A DNA stretch of 64,000 nt from Streptomyces sp. LUP47B (GTDB taxonomy: Bacteria > Actinomycetota > Actinomycetes > Streptomycetales > Streptomycetaceae), in contig NZ_MJAH01000003.1 in assembly GCF_001746295.1 (NCBI RefSeq), positions 203,922 to 267,921 of the forward strand, in the 5' to 3' direction. Of the stretch, positions 49,739 through 57,961 are shown in pieces. The position numbers and the translations under genes were made by a program. The notes beneath the pieces were generated by a model. That model was not told the DNA's origin, did not search any database, and worked only from the letters and a program-made list of their open reading frames with translations. Each line of letters opens with the position of its first letter. Within the stretch, counting starts at the first letter, position 1.

Positions 49739-50143
49739 CGTTGAGTACTCCCGTGGTGTGGGCCTGCGCTGCGGCGGCCCGCGTCGCTTGTGCGTCCGCG
49801 GCGGCCGGCTCTGTCAGGCGGGATCCGTTGCCGCCCGGTCCGGGACGGCACGCATGGGTGATCGAAAGCTGCGTGGATCGCCGTCGTGGGGTACGGCGCG
49901 GGCCGTCGGGATGACCGGGCGGCGCTGTGGCCGAGACGGGCGGAACGCCACCTCTGGCCGTGGAGAAACTTTTGAGGCTCTACAGCCTCGGATGCGACGG
50001 AGTGTGACACGCCCCGACCGGCTTGGGGAGGGGTTGGTCCTCACTAATTCAAGGTGAACGTCGCGTCGGTGATTCAGTGAGTGTTGCTCCTGACCGCGAT
50101 CGATAACTACACTCACTCTAAAGTTTCTGTCGGAGGAGCGAAG
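49739..50143. promoter_or_regulatory. divergent control region of importer and Rieske operons
   Basis: About 405 bp. A 9-bp inverted repeat, AGTGAGTGT (50076-50084) facing ACACTCACT (50109-50117) with a 24-base spacer, lies just upstream of the Rieske start. A GAGGCT-N4-AGCCTC hairpin is at 49974-49989. The sequence AAAGTTTCT occurs in opposite orientations at 50120-50128 and 49972-49964, so both promoters may share a regulator. The remainder shows no coding signal. Confidence 0.5.
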
Positions 50144-51550
50144 ATGGACGATACGTCGGAGACGGGCCCGGCGCGGTGCCCCGGACCCAGCGTCCAGGAC
50201 TATCTCGACCGGGACAGCCGGCCGGTCCCCAAGGCGCTGAGGTTCGACCACAACGACCACATCGGCAGCGAGGACGTCGACGCCGCCCGCTTCACCTCCC
50301 GCGCCTGGGCCGAACGCGAGATGGAACAGGTCTGGCGGCGCGTGTGGCAGTTCGCCTGCCTGGAGAGCGAGATCCCCGAGGTCGGCGACCACGAGATCTA
50401 CGAGATCGGTGACGACTCACTGATCGTGGTGCGCACGGCCCCCGAGGAGATCCGCGCGTACGTCAACGTCTGCCTGCACCGCGGCCGCAAGCTGCGCACC
50501 AGCGGCGGCAACGTCGGCGAGTTCCGCTGCCCCTTCCACGGCTTCGCCTGGAACCTCGACGGCAGCATGCAGAGTCCGCCCTGCGCCTGGGACTTCCCGC
50601 ACGTCAGCCCCGAGAAGTTCTCGCTGCCCGAGGCCCAGGTGGCCACCTGGCGCGGCTTCGTCTTCATCAACATGGACCCGTACGCCGAGTCCTTCGAGAG
50701 CTACCGCGGCACCTTCGACGACTACTACATCTGGCCGCTGGAGAACCGCTACAAGTCGCTGCACATCGCCAAGGTGCTGCCCTGTAACTGGAAGGTCGCC
50801 CAGGACGCGTTCATCGAGTCCTTCCATGTGATCGCCACGCACCCGCAGATGCTGCCGTGGCTGGCCGACGCCAACTCCCAGTACGACGTGATGGCGGACC
50901 AGCCGAACTGGAACCGGATGATCAACATCCAGGGCGCCCCGAGCCCGCACGTGGCCGACTCCGTCACGGAGGAGGACGTCCTGGAGACCTTCTACGACTC
51001 CCGTGCCTTCTACGCGGCGGCCCAGGGCCGGGATCTGGTGATCCAGGAAGGCGACGAACTGCCGTCGATCCCGCCCGGCGGCACCGCCCGCCAGGTCCTC
51101 GCCCAGCGGATGCGCGACCAGCTGGCAGCCACCTCGCATCAGGACTTCTCGCAGACTGCGGACACCGAACTGCTGGACGCCATCAACTACCTGCTGTTCC
51201 CCAACTTCAATCCCTGGGGCGGCGCCAAGTCCAACATCATCTACCGGTTCCGGCCGCACGGGCTCGACCCCGACTCCTGCACCGCGGAGATCATCTTCAT
51301 GTCGGCCCCGAAGAAGCCCGGCGAGATGCCGCCCCCGGTCAAGATCCGCTGGGTGCCGGACGACATGCTCTTCGCGGACATCCCCGAACTCGGCGTGCTC
51401 GGGCCGGTCTTCGACCAGGACTGCGAGAACCTGCCCTACGTCCAGCAGGGCCTGAAGGCGATGCGCAAGCCGGGCATCACGCTGTCCAACTACCAGGAGA
51501 GCCGCATCCGCCACTTCAACCAGACGCTCGACCAGTGGATGAACAAGTGA
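50144..51550 (+). CDS. Rieske non-heme iron oxygenase, large subunit
   Basis: A 468-residue oxygenase. The Rieske [2Fe-2S] ligands are C110-L-H112 and C129-PF-H132 (CLHRGRKL, CPFHGFAW). The mononuclear iron site is in the segment around 215-233 (NWKVAQDAFIESFHVIATHP, His228 and His233). It should hydroxylate or dihydroxylate an aromatic or alicyclic substrate. The length and the ending fit the family, and no small beta subunit is nearby. ATG at 50144 has CGGAGGAG upstream. It is first in an operon with a ferredoxin, a 72-residue protein and an MDR reductase. Confidence 0.94.
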   Translation: MDDTSETGPARCPGPSVQDYLDRDSRPVPKALRFDHNDHIGSEDVDAARFTSRAWAEREMEQVWRRVWQFACLESEIPEVGDHEIYEIGDDSLIVVRTAPEEIRAYVNVCLHRGRKLRTSGGNVGEFRCPFHGFAWNLDGSMQSPPCAWDFPHVSPEKFSLPEAQVATWRGFVFINMDPYAESFESYRGTFDDYYIWPLENRYKSLHIAKVLPCNWKVAQDAFIESFHVIATHPQMLPWLADANSQYDVMADQPNWNRMINIQGAPSPHVADSVTEEDVLETFYDSRAFYAAAQGRDLVIQEGDELPSIPPGGTARQVLAQRMRDQLAATSHQDFSQTADTELLDAINYLLFPNFNPWGGAKSNIIYRFRPHGLDPDSCTAEIIFMSAPKKPGEMPPPVKIRWVPDDMLFADIPELGVLGPVFDQDCENLPYVQQGLKAMRKPGITLSNYQESRIRHFNQTLDQWMNK

Positions 51551-51861
51551 CCCACACGGTGGCGGTCAGGCCCTCGGACGTCGAGATCGAAGTCCGCGAC
51601 GGTGAGGACCTGTTCAGTGCCGCCCAGCGGCTCGGCTACCGCTGGCCCACCGTCTGCGGCGGCAAGGGCACCTGCCGCACCTGCTTCGTCCAGGTCGAGG
51701 AGGGCGTGGAGAACTGTTCTCCCGTGGGCCCGCTGGAGCGCGAGGGCATCGAGGCCCTGCGCAGGCCGGTGGACGGCCTGACCCGGCTCGCCTGCCGGCT
51801 CCGGGTCGAGGGCCCGGTGACCGTGACCAAACGCGGCGTACGCCGCCGACCGCAGGAGTGA
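51547..51861 (+). CDS. [2Fe-2S] ferredoxin
   Basis: A 104-residue plant-type ferredoxin with CGGKGTCRTCFV and a later Cys in RLACRLR. The second Cys of the usual CxxxxC pair may be offset, so the cluster should be checked. It would carry electrons to the Rieske protein. The GTG start overlaps the upstream stop by four bases (GTGA). Confidence 0.9.
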   Translation: MTHTVAVRPSDVEIEVRDGEDLFSAAQRLGYRWPTVCGGKGTCRTCFVQVEEGVENCSPVGPLEREGIEALRRPVDGLTRLACRLRVEGPVTVTKRGVRRRPQE

Positions 51862-51864
51862 GCC

Positions 51865-52083
51865 GTGAGCCGCAAGCAAGTGACCCATCCGCTGACCGGG
51901 CAGGTGTACCGGCTCACCGAGGACGGGCTGGTCGAGGTGACCGACCCCAGAACCGGAGCCAGTGGCATCTTCGACTTCCAGGCTCGCTGGCAGTCGGGCG
52001 AACTGCGCCACGCCGACCTCCAGATGGCCGGCTGGGTGGGCCGTCTCGCCCAGCGGCGCGGCGCCACGCCGCCGGAGGCGTGA
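51865..52083 (+). CDS. 72-residue uncharacterised protein
   Basis: A small protein of 72 residues with no recognised domain. It begins MSRKQVTHPLTGQVYRLTED, followed by a GLVEVTDPRTGASGIFDF segment and a helical end, LQMAGWVGRLAQRRG. It is cytosolic, with no Cys or His metal site. Its position between the ferredoxin and MDR genes (3 and 4 bases away), with a good ribosome binding site, suggests an auxiliary subunit or assembly factor of the Rieske system. The function is unknown. Confidence 0.7.
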   Translation: MSRKQVTHPLTGQVYRLTEDGLVEVTDPRTGASGIFDFQARWQSGELRHADLQMAGWVGRLAQRRGATPPEA

Positions 52084-52087
52084 GCCG

Positions 52088-53131
52088 GTGCCGCCCCGCA
52101 CCACCCGCGTGGTCTGCCTGGTGCGCCGGCCCGACGGGGAACCGGCCCTCGGGGACTTCGCCGTCGAACAGCGCCCGCTTCCGCCCCTGAGCGAGGGGCG
52201 GTTGCTCGTCCGCAACCTCTACATGAGCGTCGACCCGTCGATGCGCGGGCGCCTGGAGAGCACCGAGAAGCACTACACGCACAACTTCACGCCCGGCTCA
52301 CCGCTGGACGGCCGCGCCCTCGGCGTCGTGGTGGAGAGCCGCTGTCCGTCAGTGCCGCCGGGCACCTTCGTACGCCATCAGCTCGGCTGGCGGGAGTGGG
52401 CCGTGCTCGACCTCGCGGAAACCGATGCCGCGGGCCGTATCGACCCGCAACTCGCTCCGCTGCCCACGTGGTTGGGGCTGCTGGGACAGACCGGTTTCAC
52501 CGCCTACGTCGGGCTCACGCGGATCGCCGAGGTGCGCCCCGGCGACACCGTCTTCGTGTCGGCGGCGGCCGGGGCAGTGGGCAGCGCGGCCGGCCAGCTC
52601 GCCAGGCTGTTGGGCGCTGAGCGGGTCATCGGGACCGCCGGAGGGCCGGACAAGTGCGCCCTGCTGGTCAAGGAGTTCGGCTACGACGCCGCCGCGGACT
52701 ATCGCGCCGAGCCGGTACGCGACGCGCTCGCGCGGCTGGCGCCCGACGGCATCGACGTCTACTTCGACAACGTCGGCGGGGAGCAACTCGCCGCCGCCCT
52801 CCACGCGTTGCGGACCGGGGGCCGGGTCGCCCTGTGCGGCATGATGTCGCAGTTCGGCGGCGCGTCGCGCTCCGCCGACATCAACCAGTTGATCCAGGCG
52901 GTCCTCAAGCGGCTCACCCTGTGCGGCTTCATCGTCCGCGACCACGACGACCTGCGGCCGGAGTTCGAGAGCCGCGTCGCCGACTGGCTCCGCTCGGGCC
53001 GCATCACCGCCCGTGAGACCGTGACGGACGGCCTCGACAGCGCGGCCGGCGCCCTGCTGACGCTGCTGGACGGTGGCAACGTCGGCAAGATGCTGGTCCG
53101 GTTGGCCGACGATCCGTACCACCGCGCATAG
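52088..53131 (+). CDS. zinc-independent MDR-family NADP reductase
   Basis: A 347-residue medium-chain reductase of the leukotriene-B4 dehydrogenase/curcumin-reductase class: NLYMSVDPSMRGRL, GQTGFTAYVGL, and the nucleotide motif SAAAGAVGSAAGQLARLLGA, followed by YFDNVGGEQL and GGRVALCGMMSQF. It reduces the alpha,beta double bond of an enone. Start GTG at 52088. It is the last gene of the Rieske operon. Confidence 0.92.
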   Translation: MPPRTTRVVCLVRRPDGEPALGDFAVEQRPLPPLSEGRLLVRNLYMSVDPSMRGRLESTEKHYTHNFTPGSPLDGRALGVVVESRCPSVPPGTFVRHQLGWREWAVLDLAETDAAGRIDPQLAPLPTWLGLLGQTGFTAYVGLTRIAEVRPGDTVFVSAAAGAVGSAAGQLARLLGAERVIGTAGGPDKCALLVKEFGYDAAADYRAEPVRDALARLAPDGIDVYFDNVGGEQLAAALHALRTGGRVALCGMMSQFGGASRSADINQLIQAVLKRLTLCGFIVRDHDDLRPEFESRVADWLRSGRITARETVTDGLDSAAGALLTLLDGGNVGKMLVRLADDPYHRA

Positions 53132-53135
53132 TTCA

Positions 53136-53161
53136 GGGGGCGTGGGCCGGCCCACGCCCCC
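53136..53161. terminator. perfect 26-bp palindrome, bidirectional terminator
   Basis: Two 13-base arms GGGGGCGTGGGCC and GGCCCACGCCCCC abut without a spacer, right after the MDR stop. It also serves the converging ABM gene. Confidence 0.75.
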
Positions 53162-53175
53162 GGCATGCCCTGTGC

Positions 53176-53490
53176 CTATCGCATGGAGCGACTCGCCCCG
53201 ATGGTCAAGACCTCCAGGAACACACCCACCCGCGTCAGCCCGGTCGTGGCCGCGCGGAAGTCCTTGATGTGCGCCGTGGTGAAGTGCTCGTCCAGGGCCT
53301 GCTGGGACGCCCACCGTTCGTACACCCGGATCCGGCGCTCGTCGGACGGGTCCGCCGTCATGGCGTAGTCCAGACAGCCGGGCTCCTGTTCACGAGTGTG
53401 CTTTCCGGCCTCGACGAGGTGGCCCAGCATCGTGTCGCGGTCCGCGGGCTCGTAGTCCATCCAGCCGGCGACGATGACTTCCTCAGTCAC
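53176..53490 (-). CDS. ABM-domain (antibiotic biosynthesis monooxygenase-like) protein
   Basis: A 104-residue dimeric alpha-beta barrel protein: MDYEPADRDTMLGHLVEAGK, then EPGCLDYAMTADPSD and YERWASQQALDEHF. Members are cofactor-free monooxygenases or quinol-handling proteins. The start is GTG at 53490. It is the last gene of the operon that starts with the second Rieske gene, 73 bp after the phosphotransferase-like gene. Confidence 0.88.
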   Translation of the reverse strand: MTEEVIVAGWMDYEPADRDTMLGHLVEAGKHTREQEPGCLDYAMTADPSDERRIRVYERWASQQALDEHFTTAHIKDFRAATTGLTRVGVFLEVLTIGASRSMR

Positions 53491-53563
53491 GGTGGTCCTT
53501 TCGTACTCATGCCCTCGGGCCCGCCGCCCTCTGTCAGGAAGGAACGACGGGCCCGTGGGCCGT

Positions 53564-55300
53564 TCAGATGGCGAGCGCTGCCGGGACGCCGTCCACGGTG
53601 ACCGTGCCCCTGGTGCCGTCGACCGTGATCACCATGCCGTCCCGCAGCCGCCGGGTACCGCCCTCGACGGAGATGACGGCCGGGATGCCCAGCTCCCGGC
53701 AGACCACGACGGCGTGGCTGTTGAGCGCGCCCACGTCCACCACGGCGGCCCCGGCGACCAGGAACAGCGGTGTCCAGGCCGCGTCGGTGATCGGCGCCAC
53801 CAGCACCTCGCCCGGCTCGAGCGCCTCGCACGACGCGGGGTCGGTGACCACCCGCACCCGGCCGGTGTAGGTGCCCTGGCTGCCTCCCACGCCCTTCAGC
53901 ACATCGCCTTCACCGGCGGTCGCGATCCCGTCCTCGCTGCGCCGCGGCCAGGTGTCGATCGCCGTCTGGGCGTCCTGGGCGACGAAGAACGGCGGTTCCA
54001 GCTCCCGCAGTCCGGCGTACTCCCGAAGCCGCTGCGCGATGACGGGGCCGAAGCGGCCCGGATCGGCGACGTAGTCGTCGAGCTCGCTCTCCAGCAGCAT
54101 CATCACGTCCTCGGGCTCGGCGAAGAGCCCCGCCCCGACCCCGCGGCGGCCCAGTTCCCGTACCGCCATCCGGATCTCGTTGATGACGGTCACGCAGTTC
54201 GCCTTGGTCCGCTCGCGGGCCGGGATCCACACCTGGGAGGCGTGCACTCCGGCGTCGAACACCGGCTGGACGTCCTCGGGGAGGGCCTCCCGGATCTCCT
54301 TCGCGAGCCGTTCGCGGCGCTCGGTCAGCCGCCGGTGACGCTCGGCCGGGGAGTCGTCGTCCGGGCTGTGCCGGATGCGGTCGACGAGAGCCAGGGCCTG
54401 GACCGGTGCCGCCTCCCAGGACAGCGCGTGGATGTCCCACTCGTTGGGGCCCCGGTCCCCGGACGCGGCCAGGAACTCCTCGAAGGCGTCCCGGAACGCC
54501 TTCACGTCGCCGCTCGCCCCGTCGAGCGCCCGCTCCACCGCCGCCGGACCCCGGTCGAACAGCGCGGTCAGCTCGGCCGAGGCCACCACCTGGCGGGACA
54601 GTGCCCACAGGCCGGTGGAGGGGGAGGCCGAGTCGACGTCACCGAGACCGCCGATGAGGTCCAGCATGGCGCCGGGCCGGTCCAGACCCGCGCACAGCGG
54701 ACCGAGGATGGCCGGTCCGACGGACGCCGGCAGCGACGACTCGACGTGCCGCTGGAAGGTGGTCTCCACCTCGCCGAGGAGCGAGCGGGCGTGGGTCACG
54801 AGTTCCGCCGCGGACAACTGCGTCAGGTCGGGCCGCTCGCGCCGGATCCGGCGCAGCCGCTCCTGGTCGGCGTCGGCCTCGGGGAAGCCGGGCTGTCCCA
54901 GCATCCGCTGCACCGTCGCCCCGGCTTTGGCCGTCAGCTCCGCGTCCTCGTCCTCCGGATGCGCCACGTACACCGGGGTGTCGGAGCGCTGCCCGACGAA
55001 GGCGGTGTCGATCTGGTCCGCCGTCTGTCCCATACGGATGCCGAACAGCCGCATGTGCGACAGGTTGAGGTAGAAGTACCCGCCGAACATTCCGGCGAAC
55101 GGCGGCCAGGGGCCGGTCACTTCCTCCTCGTGGTAGATGCCGAAGCCGACGAAGCCGCGGCGCCAGCCCTGCAGCCCACGTCCCCACACCAGGGTCCAGC
55201 CCAGTGGGCTGGCGGGCTCCGGCAGGGTCTCGCCCGCGTTGGCGCGGGTGTAGTGGGGCAGCCGCTCACTGCGGCGCCCGTCCGTGATCCAGCTCTTCAT
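53564..55300 (-). CDS. PEP-utilizing-enzyme-like phosphotransferase lacking the ATP-grasp domain
   Basis: A 578-residue protein. The C-terminal swivelling domain (about 465-575) keeps the phosphorylatable histidine, His529, in the run ALNSHAVVVCRELGIPAV. The preceding 460 residues are mainly helical and resemble the central part of PEP-synthase-like proteins. No ATP-grasp nucleotide-binding domain is present. This layout recalls one subunit of phenylphosphate synthase and truncated rifampicin-phosphotransferase-like proteins. A separate ATP-binding partner would be expected but none is in the window. It would act on a phenol or alcohol in the pathway. The function is inferred. ATG at 55300. 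Confidence 0.8.
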   Translation of the reverse strand: MKSWITDGRRSERLPHYTRANAGETLPEPASPLGWTLVWGRGLQGWRRGFVGFGIYHEEEVTGPWPPFAGMFGGYFYLNLSHMRLFGIRMGQTADQIDTAFVGQRSDTPVYVAHPEDEDAELTAKAGATVQRMLGQPGFPEADADQERLRRIRRERPDLTQLSAAELVTHARSLLGEVETTFQRHVESSLPASVGPAILGPLCAGLDRPGAMLDLIGGLGDVDSASPSTGLWALSRQVVASAELTALFDRGPAAVERALDGASGDVKAFRDAFEEFLAASGDRGPNEWDIHALSWEAAPVQALALVDRIRHSPDDDSPAERHRRLTERRERLAKEIREALPEDVQPVFDAGVHASQVWIPARERTKANCVTVINEIRMAVRELGRRGVGAGLFAEPEDVMMLLESELDDYVADPGRFGPVIAQRLREYAGLRELEPPFFVAQDAQTAIDTWPRRSEDGIATAGEGDVLKGVGGSQGTYTGRVRVVTDPASCEALEPGEVLVAPITDAAWTPLFLVAGAAVVDVGALNSHAVVVCRELGIPAVISVEGGTRRLRDGMVITVDGTRGTVTVDGVPAALAI

Positions 55301-55337
55301 GCCGAGGATCTCCTGCTGTCCGTGTCGGTGCCGGTCT

Positions 55338-56129
55338 CTACCATTGCGCCGTTCCGCCGTCCACGCTGATCAGCGTGCCCGTGATGCCCGCGCCGGCGTC
55401 GCTCGCGAGGAGCGAGGCGACCGCGGCCACCTGCTCCACGGTGGTGATCTGCTTGGTGGCGGCGTGCTCGGCGAAGCGGCCCAGCCATTCCTCGTACGAG
55501 ATCCCCTCGGCCTCGGCCGCGGCAGGACCGGCGGCCCGCATCAGATCGGTGTCGACGGCGCCGGGGCAGATGGCGTTGCAGGTGATGCCCTGCGTGCCGT
55601 ACTCGAAGGCGGTCGCCTTGGTCAGGCCGTGGATGGCGTGCTTGTTGGTGATGTAGTGGCTGATCGCGGGCTTGTTGGCCTGCTTGCCCTCGACGGAGGA
55701 GATGTTGATGACGCGTCCCCAGCCGCCCGCCAGCATGGTCGGCAGTGCGCGGCGGGTGCCGTAGAAGTAGGCGTTGAGGTTCAGGTTGAGGGCGTCGTGC
55801 CAGGCCTCGTCGCTGAGCTGGTGGACCGGAGCGAAGCCCGAGGTCCCGCCGACGTTGTTGACCCAGATGTCGAGCCGGCCGAAGCGCTCGGCGGTGAAGT
55901 CGGCCAGGGCCTCGATGTCCGCCTGGCTGTTGGCGTCGCAGGGGTGGAAGACCGCCTTGTCCCCGGCGTCCAGCTCCTCCAGCGCCTGCTTGCCCTTGAG
56001 TTCGCTGCGGCCGCTGATGACGACCGTCGCGCCGTGGGCCAGGAAGGCCTCGGCGATGGCGCGGCCGATACTGCGTGTGCTGCCCGTGATCACCGCGACA
56101 CGTCCGTCGAGGCTGCCCGTAGCCACCAT
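55338..56129 (-). CDS. SDR-family oxidoreductase
   Basis: A 263-residue classical SDR with TGSTRSIGRAIAEAFL, VNNVGGTSGF, NISSVEG and the catalytic YITNK pair. It also contains the typical CPGAVDTDLM segment and an ending, SVDGGTAQW. It could oxidise a diol or hydroxy intermediate produced by the Rieske enzyme encoded upstream. ATG at 56129 has CAGGAG upstream. It is the second gene of the operon. Confidence 0.92.
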   Translation of the reverse strand: MVATGSLDGRVAVITGSTRSIGRAIAEAFLAHGATVVISGRSELKGKQALEELDAGDKAVFHPCDANSQADIEALADFTAERFGRLDIWVNNVGGTSGFAPVHQLSDEAWHDALNLNLNAYFYGTRRALPTMLAGGWGRVINISSVEGKQANKPAISHYITNKHAIHGLTKATAFEYGTQGITCNAICPGAVDTDLMRAAGPAAAEAEGISYEEWLGRFAEHAATKQITTVEQVAAVASLLASDAGAGITGTLISVDGGTAQW

Positions 56130-56158
56130 GTTGTTCTCCTGCGAGGGTTGTCGGTGCG

Positions 56159-57427
56159 TCACCTGGCGGCTCTGCTGTCCAGGTGTTCGTGAACGGTGCG
56201 GTGGAAGTGCTGGAGTCCGGGCTCGTTGCGTCCGAAGACGAAGTCGGTCCCGTTGAGGGCGGCAAGCCCCTGCTGGACTCCGTAGGTGGTCGCGTAGTCC
56301 TCGTCGCGGACCACCTCGTAGAACCACTCGCCGAACGTGTCGGCGACGCGGCGTTCCTCCTCGGTGACCGCCGGTTCGCGCAGCAGGATGATCTGCTGGG
56401 TGACCGACTCGGTGGCCGTCCGGGGAAGCACCAGGGAGACGGCGATCTTGTTGCGCCAGCCTCCGGCTATGGCGAGACCGGGATAGAGCCAGTAGATGGC
56501 TCCGACGCACTCTCCGGGGTCGCGCTGCTCCGGAGGCAGCTCGACCGCCTGCGCGATGGGGCGCAGGGCCGGTGCGATGCGCTGGTGGGGACCCCAGGTG
56601 TCATGGGCCATCATGTTGGAGAGGTTCGTCTCGAACACCGTCTTCGGGTGCAGCGAGGCGAAGTGGTACGTCTCCAGGTAGCCGTCGAGCGTGACCTTCC
56701 AGTTGGGGCTGGTCAGCTCCTTGGTCGAGTAGTGGTGGCAGTCCGCGAGACGCAGCCCCTCGAGGAGCGGCTGCAGATCCCCGAGCCAGGCGTCGAGGTC
56801 CGGCTCGGCCGCGGTGTCCAGTGAGACGAAGACGATGCCGGCGCGCTCGCCGGCCGGGAGCCGTACCAGACCGCGCCCGGTGCGGGGCACGTCGCCGAAG
56901 GTCTTCTCGGCGTACACGCCCCGCAGTTCACCGGCCAGGTCGTAGGACCAGGAGTGGTAGGGGCAGGTCAGCCGCTTGGAGACCCCGCAACCCGGCTCGA
57001 TCAGTTTGGCCCCGCGGTGCCGGCAGGCGTTGATCATCGCGTGCACGGCGCCCTGCCGGTCCCGGGTGATCAGTACCGGCACACCGAGCACGTCGAGTGC
57101 CTTGTAGGTGTTCGGTCCGGGGAGTTCGGCGGACATGGCGAGCGGCAGTGGGACGGTCCGGTGGACGGCGTCCATCTCCCGTTGCCAGCGGTCGGCGTCG
57201 AGGTAGTTGGCGACGGGTTCCGTCCACTGGCCGTCCGCCTCGTGCGTCGTGTTGTTGCGGTAGTGCTCCAGCACGCGCTCGACGAGCTCGGCGGCTTCCT
57301 GCCGCATCGCCACGGCGGCGGCGTCGGTGGACCGGTCGCGGCTGATCCACGAGGAGTACTCGGGTGCCGGGGGCGGCCGGTGATCGGCACCTGTCTCCCG
57401 GAGTTCCGGCGAACTGGTCTGGACCAC
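56159..57427 (-). CDS. second Rieske non-heme iron oxygenase
   Basis: A 422-residue oxygenase with Rieske ligands C135-R-H137 and C155-PY-H158 (CRHRGAKL, CPYHSWSY). The mononuclear iron site is D248, H255 and H260 in DGYLETYHFASLHP. It belongs to a different subgroup from the 50144 protein, with low similarity between them outside motifs, and probably acts on a different intermediate. It has no dedicated ferredoxin gene in its operon. Start GTG at 57427, first gene of a four-gene operon. Confidence 0.93.
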   Translation of the reverse strand: MVQTSSPELRETGADHRPPPAPEYSSWISRDRSTDAAAVAMRQEAAELVERVLEHYRNNTTHEADGQWTEPVANYLDADRWQREMDAVHRTVPLPLAMSAELPGPNTYKALDVLGVPVLITRDRQGAVHAMINACRHRGAKLIEPGCGVSKRLTCPYHSWSYDLAGELRGVYAEKTFGDVPRTGRGLVRLPAGERAGIVFVSLDTAAEPDLDAWLGDLQPLLEGLRLADCHHYSTKELTSPNWKVTLDGYLETYHFASLHPKTVFETNLSNMMAHDTWGPHQRIAPALRPIAQAVELPPEQRDPGECVGAIYWLYPGLAIAGGWRNKIAVSLVLPRTATESVTQQIILLREPAVTEEERRVADTFGEWFYEVVRDEDYATTYGVQQGLAALNGTDFVFGRNEPGLQHFHRTVHEHLDSRAAR

Positions 57428-57961
57428 GATGTCCTCACAATCCTCTCGGCCGCGAACCGGCGAGGGGCTTCAGATGCGGCGGCCGGGCTGTGAGCGACAC
57501 GACAACAGGGGTAAGTGTTGTCTGTCAATAGAAAGTCCGGAACTCGCCGCACGGTATACCGCAGGTCACATCACCTTCAGTCGGGGCAAATGGCTACAGA
57601 ACATGTTCGATCTTTCTGGGGAGCGGCTCCAGTCGCTCGCGCGTGACGGGCCGTTGGCTCCCACTTCCCGGGCTCCATCGAAAATCCCGGCCGCCCAGGG
57701 TGGTGAACTGCTGATCGTCCGGCCCCGCCGTGTGCACGGTCGGCCGTGCCGCCGGCCGCCCGCCGGGTCGGTTTCCGGGCCGAACCGGAAGGTGATGCGC
57801 TCGAGTCGGGCGACGGGCCCGGAGGTGATCCGGAGCCTGGTCGGACCGAAGCGTAGTAATTAGAGAACCTCTCCAGTAACGTGCCCGCTGCTGGTTACTG
57901 TAGACCGGTACAACAAAGTCCGATTGCTGGAAACACCTCGCTCGGGGCGAAGGGGCGGACG
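57428..57961. promoter_or_regulatory. divergent control region of second Rieske and AcoABC-like operons
   Basis: About 534 bp. Near the left end, GACAACA (57501-57507) faces TGTTGTC (57516-57522) with an 8-base spacer. It lies directly next to a minus-strand -35 TTGACA (57528-57523). Near the right end, CCAGTAAC (57873-57880) faces GTTACTG (57894-57900). Between them (57540-57850) I see no gene I would support. Confidence 0.5.

Noticed and set aside
57601-57863. Plus-strand frame of 87 codons in the gap before the AcoABC-like operon
   Set aside because: The translation is Arg/Pro/Ser-rich without motif, there is no ribosome binding site, and it overlaps regulatory dyads.
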